A stretch of 13,531 bases of DNA, taken from positions 1 through 13,531 of the forward strand of contig PXBQ01000158.1 in the NCBI GenBank assembly GCA_003566875.1, given 5' to 3'. The first letter of the stretch is position 1. Each line of letters starts with the position of its first letter. Positions 6,739 to 13,531 of this stretch are shown in pieces. The notes beneath the pieces are model-generated. The model saw only the letters and a list, made by a program, of their open reading frames with translations. It had not been told where the DNA came from and made no database searches. The DNA is from Spirochaetaceae bacterium. GTDB lineage: Bacteria; Spirochaetota; Spirochaetia; DSM-27196; PXBQ01. A program made the position numbers and the translations under genes.

Positions 6739-8418
6739 ATGACCGAAGCACCCGACCGCGTTACCCCTCTCATAGTTCAGAGCGACGGATCACTCCTTCT
6801 CGACGTTCACGATCCCGGCTATGAAATTGCCCGCAACGACATATCACCGTTTGCCGAACTCGAGAAGTCCCCCGAGCATATGCACACGTACCGGATGTCA
6901 CCGCTTTCGCTCTGGAACGCCGCATCGGCGGGTTTCAACCCGGACTTCGTCCTCGAGACTCTGATGCGATACTCGCGCTTCCCGGTTCCCGAGAACGTCG
7001 GGTTCTCGGTCCGAGAGACGATGTCGCGGTTCGGGCGCGTGATACTCACCGAGGCCGACGAGCCCGGGTATCTGATCCTCGAAGTCGCCGATGAGGCGAT
7101 CCGCGCCGAGATCTCCGGCACGCGATCGGTTGCCAAACTGATCGAACCGTACGGAGATAACGGTTTTCTCGTTCGGTTGTACGACCGAGGTACGATCAAA
7201 CAGGAACTCGTCAAGATCGGATGGCCGGTCAAGGACGAAGCGCCGCTGCTCGACGGCGACGCATTTACCGTTCAACTGCGTCGGACCACGCGGAGCGGCG
7301 GCGCGTTTACGGTTCGCGATTACCAGTCCGAGGCGGCGCGCGCGTTTCACGGCAACGGCCTACCGGGATCGGGTTTCGGTACGGTCGTTCTCCCGTGTGG
7401 AGCCGGCAAGACGATCGTCGGCATGGCGGTGATGGAGAAGGCGCAGACGAACACTTTGATCCTCACGACCAACGTCGCCGCGGTACACCAGTGGATGGAC
7501 GAACTCGCCGACAAAACCGAGATCGACCCCGACGACATCGGCGAGTACACCGGCGATGCAAAGAACATTAAGCCGATCACGATCGCGACGTATCAGATTC
7601 TCGTGTGGCGAGCCGACCGCGAATCCGACTTCCCGCACTTCTCGCTGTTCCGCAAGCGGAAGTGGGGGTTGATCATTTACGACGAAGTTCATCTGCTGCC
7701 CGCGCCTGTCTTTCGCGTCACCGCGGAGATCCAGGCGATTCGCCGCCTTGGGCTCACGGCGACGCTCGTCCGCGAGGATGGCCGTGCGGACGACGTGTTT
7801 TCTCTCGTCGGGCCGAAACGATACGACGTGCCGTGGAAAGAACTCGAGAAAAAGGGCTGGATCGCCGAGGCGTACTGCCACGAGATCCGCGTCGACCTTC
7901 CGGCCGACAAAAAAATTCCATACGCGGTCGCCGATCGACGCGAGAAGTTTCGAATCGCGAGCGAGAATCCGCGCAAGATCGAAATAACGCGCCAACTCGT
8001 TGCGAATCATCCCGAAGACCACATTCTTGTGATAGGACAGTACCTCGATCAGCTCGCGGAGATCGCCGGCGATCTCGACGTGCCGATTATCACGGGCAAG
8101 ACACCCAACGCCGAACGCGAATCGATCTACCGCGACTTTCGCGCGGGGGCGACGCGCATCATCGTCGTCTCAAAGGTCGCAAACTTCGCGATCGATTTGC
8201 CCGACGCGTCGGTCGCGATCCAGGTCTCGGGCACGTTCGGCTCACGGCAGGAAGAAGCGCAGCGGCTCGGTCGGATCCTCAGGCCAAAAAAGCGGAACTC
8301 GACGTTTTACTCGATCGTATCGCGCTACACGACCGAGGAGCAGTTCGCGGCGAATCGTCAGAAATTCCTTACCGAGCAAGGGTACAAGTATCATATCGAA
8401 CTGTGGAACACCGAATGA
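6739..8418 (+). CDS. xpb: Bacterial XPB-type DNA repair helicase (superfamily 2)
   Basis: A 559-residue 3'-5' DNA helicase or translocase related to eukaryotic XPB/Ssl2. The N-terminal ~185 residues carry the segment usual in bacterial XPB plus a damage-recognition-like domain. The helicase core follows: a Q-motif-like 'VRDYQSEAA' (192-200), Walker A PCGAGKT (219-225), motif Ia near 'TTNVAAVHQW', motif II as DEVH (315-318), motif III LTAT (339-342), the XPB-specific RED motif R345-E346-D347, motif V around 481-497 and motif VI QRLGRILRP (508-516). Length and motifs match the XPB enzymes of mycobacteria and spirochaetes. All catalytic residues are present. I chose ATG 6739 because the open frame upstream runs into the hydrolase and its promoter region. 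The stop overlaps the next gene's start (ATGA), so the two products are probably made together. A role in DNA repair or nucleoid remodelling is inferred; bacterial XPB's physiological role is poorly settled. Confidence 0.95.
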   Translation: MTEAPDRVTPLIVQSDGSLLLDVHDPGYEIARNDISPFAELEKSPEHMHTYRMSPLSLWNAASAGFNPDFVLETLMRYSRFPVPENVGFSVRETMSRFGRVILTEADEPGYLILEVADEAIRAEISGTRSVAKLIEPYGDNGFLVRLYDRGTIKQELVKIGWPVKDEAPLLDGDAFTVQLRRTTRSGGAFTVRDYQSEAARAFHGNGLPGSGFGTVVLPCGAGKTIVGMAVMEKAQTNTLILTTNVAAVHQWMDELADKTEIDPDDIGEYTGDAKNIKPITIATYQILVWRADRESDFPHFSLFRKRKWGLIIYDEVHLLPAPVFRVTAEIQAIRRLGLTATLVREDGRADDVFSLVGPKRYDVPWKELEKKGWIAEAYCHEIRVDLPADKKIPYAVADRREKFRIASENPRKIEITRQLVANHPEDHILVIGQYLDQLAEIAGDLDVPIITGKTPNAERESIYRDFRAGATRIIVVSKVANFAIDLPDASVAIQVSGTFGSRQEEAQRLGRILRPKKRNSTFYSIVSRYTTEEQFAANRQKFLTEQGYKYHIELWNTE

Positions 8419-10403
8419 GCGATGAGCTGCGTTGGCGGGCGTGTCTCGTTCGACTCCCCGACGAGATTTTTTTCGAGTTGATCCGAAACTACGTCGGTGA
8501 GGTCAAGACGCCGTTCAACAAACACGATCTGATCGCGCGTCTCGAGTCATTTCTCCGCAGTCCGAGAGTCCACGATAGAATCGTCAGTCTGATCGACTCC
8601 GCCGATGCGAAAGTGTTGTCGGCCATAGCGCTGCTTCACGAGCCGACGTACGACACGCTGTTCGAGTTCTTCGAACACCAAATCGCACCGATCGATCTTC
8701 ATCACCGCGTTCTGAATCTTGAGGAGCGTCTTGTGATTTACTCGGATCCCGAGTCGCGGAGAATCCGGTTCACGCCGTTCTTGTCCGAAACGATTGCCGG
8801 GGTCGTGCGGACCGAAAACATCGTGCAACTCGTCCCGTTCAACACAACGACGACTCGCTCACCGTGGCTTACAGACGCGTTCCTGCTCGGCTTATTCTCG
8901 TACCTTTCCGACGCCCCGGACCCGTTTAAAACCGCCGGTGGCGTGAAAAAGCGCGTCGCCGACGAGATGCGCGCGGTTTTCCCGGGGATCGAGACGCGAT
9001 TCGGGGCAGCGACGCGCCTCGATGCGATTCTCAGCGCGCTCACGAGACTCGCTCTGCTACGGCCCGACGCCGGCAGGACGACCGTCTCGATCGACGACTG
9101 GGTTGCGTATGGCGAGTTAACTCCATACTTGCGACGCGTCAATTTGTACGCCGCGTGCCTCGCGACGAGTCCCGCCGATATCACGGACATCGCGGGGCTT
9201 CTCTCGCACCTCGACGCGGCGATCCCGCCCGATGTCGCGTTCGACCGTGATACGTTCGACCGTATCGTCCGGCTTGTCCGGATCAACACGGGCCGACGGT
9301 CTGCGTTGACCGCCGAGTACTTCCAGATCCTGATCGATCTTCACGTGATCATCGACGAGCAAGACCGGTATTGGTGGAATACCCTTGCGTTTCGCGATCC
9401 GTCGTTTGCCGCACCGGAGCCGCACGAGTCGCCGCTCATCGTGCATCCGAATCTTGAAGTCACTGTCAAACCCTGGATCGAATTTATTGAGGGCCTTCGC
9501 GTATGCCACTCGATGAGGATCCGCGTTTTTGACGTGTACGCGCGGTACGAACTCGACAAGGCCTCGCTCTTCCGGGCGCTCGACGACGGTGTGACGGTCG
9601 AAGAAGTCAAAGCGCGCTTTGAGGCGCTCGCACCGGTACCGCAAAACTTCATCTTCATGCTCGACGCGTGGGCGGATGAACACGGCAGCGTACAGATCCT
9701 CGACGGAATCGCCGTCGTCGTCGATGAGGACCGTCGCCACATAATCGAACACTACGGGCCTTTCCAGCGTCACGTACGTCGTGCGCTCGCTCCGGGGGTA
9801 TATCTGATGGCGCGCGCCGATGAACCGCACTGGAGAGCGGAACTCGCAGCTGCGGGTATTTCGCCGGTTCCCGAGACGCGGCGGTTTGCGGGCGATCACG
9901 TTACACACGATACGGCCCGCAGTTGGAGAACGAGCGACGTGCAGCCTGTCACGTTCCTCAAGCCGGGACCCGGCGCGTACACGCCGGACGACACCGCAGC
10001 TGTTCGCGCACGGATTATCGAGTCCGCTGACCTTGAGTCGCTCACCGACGATCAGCGCCTTGAGTTTACGCGGCGCGTCGAGTCACGCGTTATCCTCTTC
10101 CCCGAACAGGTTGCTGCCGCGGTCGCCCGAACCGAAAAGGTCGAGGCGAAAGGGCTGGATTATATCGGAAAGGTCAGGTTGATCGAACAGGTCCTGCGCG
10201 GGCGCGGCACCGCGCTCGAGATCGTCGAACGAAGCGCGACCGGCGCGCCGAAGAAACACCTCATCCGCCCCGAAAGCCTCGACAAAAAAGCCACGGAGTT
10301 GGTTCTGGTCGGCACGACGATCCCCGACGGAGGTGCGATTCGGATCCGGGTTGGGAAGATCGGCGTGGTCAGAAAGGTCAGAACCGGTCTCTTCCACGAG
10401 TGA
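8415..10403 (+). CDS. XPB-partner, helicase-associated protein (Helicase_C_3 / XPB-Ssl2-like domain)
   Basis: A 662-residue protein starting at ATG 8415, which overlaps the xpb stop by 4 bases. It has no Walker A or DEAD-type motif and so is not itself a helicase. The N-terminal half is alpha-helical with winged-helix-like segments. Residues about 338-445 match the Helicase_C_3 pattern: 'PLIVHPNLEVTV' (340-351), 'YELDKASLFRALDDGVTVEE' (378-397), 'PVPQNFIFMLDAWADEHGSV' (407-426) and 'ILDGIAVVVDED' (428-439). Homologues sit beside xpb in mycobacteria and spirochaetes, so a physical or functional partnership is a reasonable inference. The last ~85 residues (578-662) look like a WYL-type beta domain: 'LEIVERSATGAPKKHLIRPE' (601-620), then 'ELVLVGTTI' and 'RIRVGKIGVVRKV'. 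That last assignment is my own pattern reading and is uncertain. The 3' end overlaps the convergent aroDE gene by 26 bases. Confidence 0.85.
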   Translation: MSDELRWRACLVRLPDEIFFELIRNYVGEVKTPFNKHDLIARLESFLRSPRVHDRIVSLIDSADAKVLSAIALLHEPTYDTLFEFFEHQIAPIDLHHRVLNLEERLVIYSDPESRRIRFTPFLSETIAGVVRTENIVQLVPFNTTTTRSPWLTDAFLLGLFSYLSDAPDPFKTAGGVKKRVADEMRAVFPGIETRFGAATRLDAILSALTRLALLRPDAGRTTVSIDDWVAYGELTPYLRRVNLYAACLATSPADITDIAGLLSHLDAAIPPDVAFDRDTFDRIVRLVRINTGRRSALTAEYFQILIDLHVIIDEQDRYWWNTLAFRDPSFAAPEPHESPLIVHPNLEVTVKPWIEFIEGLRVCHSMRIRVFDVYARYELDKASLFRALDDGVTVEEVKARFEALAPVPQNFIFMLDAWADEHGSVQILDGIAVVVDEDRRHIIEHYGPFQRHVRRALAPGVYLMARADEPHWRAELAAAGISPVPETRRFAGDHVTHDTARSWRTSDVQPVTFLKPGPGAYTPDDTAAVRARIIESADLESLTDDQRLEFTRRVESRVILFPEQVAAAVARTEKVEAKGLDYIGKVRLIEQVLRGRGTALEIVERSATGAPKKHLIRPESLDKKATELVLVGTTIPDGGAIRIRVGKIGVVRKVRTGLFHE

Positions 10404-11928
10404 ACTCGGACAGCACTCCCGAGAACAACGTGTACTGAGCTTCCGCCTGTTTCTCAAACATCGTCCGGCCGGTCACGATCGGGCATCCGGCGCGTCGCGC
10501 GCGGCCGAGCATCTTCGTAATCTCGGGCGTGTACACGATGTCGTACACGATCTCGTGCCCCGCAAAAGAGAACTCCGGGATCGGGTCGTCGTCCTCGAGC
10601 GGTTCCATCCCAACGCTCGTCGTCTGCACGATGATATCGCTGTACCGGCGCAAAAGATCCATCCCTTCCGCGTCGAGTCCCCCGGACGCGGCGAGGTCGA
10701 ACTCGCGCTTGAGCGCGTCGGCCCTCTCGAGCGTCCGGTTCAGGACACACACGCCCGCGCCTTCAGACCGGAGAGCCGCACACACCGCGCGTGCGGCGCC
10801 ACCCGCACCGATCACACTCGCGCGCATCCCCGCGACCTTTCGTCCGGTGATCGTCCTCAACGGTGACAGAAATCCCGCGATGTCGGTGTTGAACCCCGCC
10901 CACCGTAGAGAAGACCCGAGCTGTGAGCCCAGCGGTTTCGTCTCCGTCAGCGGCAACCGCACGAGCGTGTTGCACGCGCGCGTGGTCCGGACGTCGCGGT
11001 CGGTCTGCGCGAGCCGCGGCAGGACGGCCTGCTTGTGCGGAATGGTGACCGAGACGCCGAGGATCTCAAGCGATTGCGCAACGGTCCAGAAGTCTTCGAT
11101 TCTGTCTACTTGGATCGGCACGTACACCGCGTCAAGACCGTCGTCGGAAAATCGGCGATTGTGGTAGTCCGGTGACCGCGAGTGCATGACGGGATTCCCG
11201 ATCACCGCGAAGACCGCGGTTCCGCGGGACACGTCGCGGTACCGATATACGTCGGCCATCGTCGCCGGATCGATATGCCCGGGCGCCGCTGAGTGTCCCG
11301 GGGGTGAAACAAAAGTAAGGTAAAACCCGAGTCGCGGCGCGAGCACTCGAGTCGGGAATCCGTACTCTCCCATGCCCAGAACGATTTTCTCGCGATCGGT
11401 CGTACCGAGGGCCGCGTCGATCAGTCGTGCGAGATCCGCGGTCGACCGTGGAGTGACGGCGAGCTTCCCAATCTCACCGGGACGCGCGCAGAGCCGCGCG
11501 ATCGCCTCGGCCGGGTCGGCGGTGATCCCTGAAAAGTCGTGCAGCGAGCGGATCACGCGGACGCCTGCAGCCCGAGCTTCGCTGCGGAGCGCCCGTCCCG
11601 CCTCCGACTCTTCCAGATCGATCTCGAGATCGACGTGTGAATAACCCGCTCGCATACCTTCCGCGATGACTTCGAACCGCCTCTGCTCGCCGTTCTGCCA
11701 GCCTCCACCGTCGCATGTCCGGCGGACGGTCAGAATCACGCCGCCGGGCAACTCGCGAGCGCCAGGAAAAGCAGCGCGCAGACGTTCAGGAAACGAACGG
11801 ATCGGCTCCACGCTTGCGGAATCGAGCCGGTCGGCGCGAAACTCGATTGCGTCGATTTTCGAGAGATACGGCCGAATCAGCCGGATGTTCTCCGCGACTG
11901 TACCGCCGGTAACCGAGAGACAGATCAT
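10378..11928 (-). CDS. aroDE: Bifunctional 3-dehydroquinate dehydratase (type I) / shikimate dehydrogenase
   Basis: A 516-residue fusion catalysing steps three and four of the shikimate pathway. Residues 1-~225 are a type I dehydroquinate dehydratase: 'IEFRADRL' (E29, R31), H130 in 'SLHDFSG', the Schiff-base lysine K155 in 'GKLAVTP' and R194 in 'GEYGFPTRVL'. Residues ~238-516 are a shikimate dehydrogenase (AroE): 'VIGNPVMHSRSPDYHN' (242-257), catalytic K299 in 'TIPHK', N320, N347/D349 in 'FNTDIAGF', the dinucleotide loop GAGGAARA (374-381), NRT (398-400, suggesting NADP) and Q494. All key residues are intact in both halves. The same domain order occurs in plants and chlamydiae. The ATG lies 2 bases after the GGDEF/EAL gene's stop with no strong ribosome site, which suggests coupled translation. 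The gene converges on the XPB-partner gene and overlaps its 3' end. Confidence 0.96.
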   Translation of the reverse strand: MICLSVTGGTVAENIRLIRPYLSKIDAIEFRADRLDSASVEPIRSFPERLRAAFPGARELPGGVILTVRRTCDGGGWQNGEQRRFEVIAEGMRAGYSHVDLEIDLEESEAGRALRSEARAAGVRVIRSLHDFSGITADPAEAIARLCARPGEIGKLAVTPRSTADLARLIDAALGTTDREKIVLGMGEYGFPTRVLAPRLGFYLTFVSPPGHSAAPGHIDPATMADVYRYRDVSRGTAVFAVIGNPVMHSRSPDYHNRRFSDDGLDAVYVPIQVDRIEDFWTVAQSLEILGVSVTIPHKQAVLPRLAQTDRDVRTTRACNTLVRLPLTETKPLGSQLGSSLRWAGFNTDIAGFLSPLRTITGRKVAGMRASVIGAGGAARAVCAALRSEGAGVCVLNRTLERADALKREFDLAASGGLDAEGMDLLRRYSDIIVQTTSVGMEPLEDDDPIPEFSFAGHEIVYDIVYTPEITKMLGRARRAGCPIVTGRTMFEKQAEAQYTLFSGVLSEFTRGRDRF

Positions 11929-11930
11929 CG

Positions 11931-13331
11931 CTACGCGTCCGATCCCGGCAGGACGCCGCCACGCGCCATAAGCTGCTCGAACGCCTTCGGGTCAACCGGT
12001 TTGGAGTAGAAGTAGCCCTGGATAAACCGGCACCCTTCGGCGTACAAAAAATCAAGTTGCCCGCGGTTTTCGACGCCTTCGGCGAGCGTTTCGATCCGGA
12101 TGTTTCTTGCGAGTGAGATGATCGCACGGACGATCTCTTGGTTGTCGAGATTTGTGTGGACGTCGTCGATAAACGATTTGTCGATTTTGAGAGTGTCGAT
12201 CGGGAACTTTCCGAGGTAGCTGAACGACGAGTACCCGGTGCCGAAGTCGTCGATCGAAAGGCGAATCCCCAGATCCCGGAGTTCGCGCATTTTTCGGATC
12301 GCGCTCTCGGGGTTCTCCATGACGGTTCGCTCGGTCAGCTCGAGCTTCAGGAAGCGGCCGTCGAGTCTCACCGCGCTCAACACGCCTTTAACGCGATCGA
12401 TGAGGTCGTGCTGTTTGAACTGCGACGGCGAGAGGTTCACCGAGACGAACAGATCGTCAAAACCGAGTTTGTGCCACTGTGCTACTTGCCGACACGCGCC
12501 GAACAACACCCACTGCCCGATCTGGCGTATCACCCCGGTTTCCTCGGCGATCGGAATGAACCGTACCGGAGAGACGGCTCCAAGCGTCGCATTCTGCCAT
12601 CGAATCAACGCCTCGGCTCCACGAATCCTGTGTTCGGTATCTACAAACGGCTGATAATGGATCTCGAACTCGTCGAAATCCTCCTGGATCGCGACCGACA
12701 ATCTGCGGTCGATCTCGTACCGATCGCGGTATCGTTGGCCCATCTGGTCGGTGTACAGGATAGAACCGAGCCTCCACCGCTCAGCCTCCTCGAGCGCGAT
12801 TTCGGCGTTCGAGATCAGGTCTTCCCGGGTGGTGCCGTGGGCCGGGTACAAAGAAAAGCCGATGTAACAGCCGAAAGAGATATCTTCCGCGGGCTGCTCG
12901 TGCGGTTGCTGCACGACGTTCAAAATACGCTCACCGATCGAGACGACCTCAGAGATTCCCGAAACAGACGGGAGCACGATCAGGAACTCGTCGAGTCTGT
13001 CCGACTGGAAGAGCGTCTCGCCGATGACCGACTGTATGCGCAGAATCGTCTTGAACAACAATACACGACTTCTGTCGCGGGCGTTTTTTATCTTGGCGTA
13101 CGAGTTATCGAGCCGAAGAATCGCGACCGAAAACGATGTGCCGGATGCCTGTGCTTTCAGGAACACCTCGTCGAAGTGTCGGTCGAACAAACGCCGGATC
13201 GGGAGCCCCGTGTACGGGTCCTGATTCAACAGTGTCTCGAGTTCTTCTTTTTTTTCGCGAAGCGCCCGGTTTTCCTGGACTAGAACGGAATACTCGTCGC
13301 TACCCACTTGGTCGTCACGCACGTCCGGCAT
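11931..13331 (-). CDS. Cytoplasmic GGDEF-EAL protein: degenerate cyclase, intact c-di-GMP phosphodiesterase
   Basis: A 466-residue protein without signal peptide, membrane segment or recognised sensor domain. A short coiled coil (about 14-36) leads into a GGDEF domain (about 38-195) that begins with 'DPYTGLPIRRLF'. Its signature GGDEF reads RLDEF (112-116) and no RxxD inhibitory site precedes it, so cyclase activity is unlikely, although GTP binding could remain. The EAL domain (about 205-457) is complete: EAL at 239-241 in 'GAEALIRW', N299 in 'NLSPSQF', E331 in 'LELTE', D361/D362 in 'DDFGTGYSS', K382 in 'KIDKSF', E418 in 'AEGVE' and Q438 in 'QGYFYSKP'. It should hydrolyse cyclic di-GMP, a second messenger controlling motility and attachment. 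The N-terminal coiled coil may mediate dimerisation. The start ATG has only a weak GGA ahead of it. aroDE follows after 2 bases. Confidence 0.93.
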   Translation of the reverse strand: MPDVRDDQVGSDEYSVLVQENRALREKKEELETLLNQDPYTGLPIRRLFDRHFDEVFLKAQASGTSFSVAILRLDNSYAKIKNARDRSRVLLFKTILRIQSVIGETLFQSDRLDEFLIVLPSVSGISEVVSIGERILNVVQQPHEQPAEDISFGCYIGFSLYPAHGTTREDLISNAEIALEEAERWRLGSILYTDQMGQRYRDRYEIDRRLSVAIQEDFDEFEIHYQPFVDTEHRIRGAEALIRWQNATLGAVSPVRFIPIAEETGVIRQIGQWVLFGACRQVAQWHKLGFDDLFVSVNLSPSQFKQHDLIDRVKGVLSAVRLDGRFLKLELTERTVMENPESAIRKMRELRDLGIRLSIDDFGTGYSSFSYLGKFPIDTLKIDKSFIDDVHTNLDNQEIVRAIISLARNIRIETLAEGVENRGQLDFLYAEGCRFIQGYFYSKPVDPKAFEQLMARGGVLPGSDA

Positions 13332-13341
13332 TATCCATTAA

Positions 13342-13359
13342 AAATACGATAAATACAAT
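13342..13359. repeat. Tandem 9-base repeat in the A+T-rich gap upstream of the GGDEF/EAL gene
   Basis: AAATACGAT (13342-13350) followed directly by AAATACAAT (13351-13359), eight of nine bases alike. It lies in the 47-base gap 13332-13378, which is strikingly A+T-rich against its surroundings and falls within the predicted leader of the GGDEF/EAL transcript. It could be a regulator site or translation-enhancing A/U-rich leader; chance is possible. Confidence 0.35.
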
Positions 13360-13377
13360 AATCATTCTTTTTTGCGG

Positions 13378-13383
13378 ATTATA
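13378..13383 (-). promoter_or_regulatory. Candidate -10 box for the GGDEF/EAL-aroDE unit, overlapping a stop codon
   Basis: A perfect TATAAT on the minus strand (13383-13378), formed by the last codon (ATA), the stop (TAA) and the next base of the upstream gene. Predicted +1 is near 13371, giving a leader of about 40 bases. No good -35 hexamer is present at 16-18 bases, so this is tentative. Confidence 0.35.
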
Positions 13384-13531
13384 TCGTGTCGGTTCGGAAC
13401 GGCACCCCGAGGTGCTCGGCAATCCGCATCCCGATCGTCGACAACTCACCCGACGACCGGCTGTCCTCGAGAAATAGCGAACGATCGCTCGTCTCGACGA
13501 CGAGTTTCGCGATCTCGACCCCACGGTTCAT
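13379..13531 (-). CDS. C-terminal end of an unidentified protein, cut by the right edge
   Basis: An open frame from the right edge to a TAA at 13379-13381, giving 50 residues. The last three bases of the window read ATG on this strand, but that may be an internal methionine. Codon use resembles the neighbours, so it is very probably coding. The segment 'RSLFLEDSRSSGEL' (17-30) followed by 'AEHLGVPF' recalls, loosely, the 'LFF.DSRT' region of divergent polysaccharide deacetylases, but it ends where those proteins would continue for many residues. I do not assign a family. The stop is 47 bases upstream of the GGDEF/EAL start, on the same strand. Confidence 0.6.
   Translation of the reverse strand: MNRGVEIAKLVVETSDRSLFLEDSRSSGELSTIGMRIAEHLGVPFRTDTI

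Noticed and set aside
7605..8414. N-terminal extension of the XPB-partner frame
   Set aside because: It is the shifted frame of the xpb helicase core and is dominated by Arg-rich sequence. The ATG overlapping the xpb stop is the natural start.
9117..9908. A 263-residue minus-strand frame inside the XPB-partner gene
   Set aside because: It is opposite the Helicase_C_3 region, has no motif and no ribosome site.
12138..13283. A 381-residue plus-strand frame opposite the GGDEF/EAL gene
   Set aside because: The minus-strand frame carries complete EAL motifs. The plus-strand product is low-complexity, rich in Arg, Glu and Asp, with no known domain.
1..13531. tRNA, rRNA, CRISPR array, insertion sequence or attachment site
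   Set aside because: No cloverleaf-like or rRNA-like segment, no regularly spaced repeats, no transposase or integrase motifs were seen, and almost the whole window is covered by protein-coding genes.

Overview
The window is G+C-rich, gene-dense bacterial chromosome with no mobile elements, RNA genes or CRISPR arrays that I can see. The best guess for the host is a free-living, flagellated spirochaete (Spirochaetota). The FliS sequence has a spirochaete look (ASQGRIIVMLYDEA near the start, GGEISANL in the middle). A bacterial XPB helicase is paired with a Helicase_C_3-type protein, an arrangement known from actinobacteria and spirochaetes. No ribosomal or other marker gene is present to settle the phylum.

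Layout, left to right. (1) 1-3154, minus strand: a co-directional group reading right to left. It holds a secreted beta-propeller/NodB-fold protein whose deacetylase active site looks dismantled, then the flagellin chaperone gene fliS, then a FlgN-like export chaperone cut by the left edge. A sigma70-like promoter lies upstream at 3265-3293. (2) 3313-5354, minus strand: a PIN-PhoH ATPase followed 2 bases later by a class I SAM-dependent methyltransferase. (3) 5355-5462: a divergent promoter region with an inverted repeat. (4) 5463-6668, plus strand: an M20-family metallo-amidohydrolase. (5) 6739-10403, plus strand: xpb helicase and its helicase-associated partner, overlapping by 4 bases (ATGA). 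(6) 10378-13331, minus strand: a GGDEF/EAL protein followed 2 bases later by a bifunctional aroDE gene. The 3' end of aroDE overlaps the 3' end of the helicase partner gene by 26 bases. (7) 13379-13531, minus strand: the C-terminal end of an unidentified gene entering from the right.

How the genes fit together. fliS and the FlgN-like gene are filament-assembly chaperones, and hook-associated protein genes would be expected beyond the left edge. xpb and its partner form a likely DNA-repair or DNA-remodelling pair. The EAL domain is predicted to be an active cyclic-di-GMP phosphodiesterase with a dead cyclase domain, oddly coupled to a shikimate-pathway enzyme.

The observations I would look at first are the secreted pseudo-deacetylase in front of fliS, the promoters that place the predicted transcription start at or within a few bases of the start codon (5463, 6739 and, more weakly, 5354), and the WYL-like C-terminal segment of the helicase partner. 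I did not find a clearly new multi-gene system. Apart from the short intergenic stretches described, almost every base is coding.
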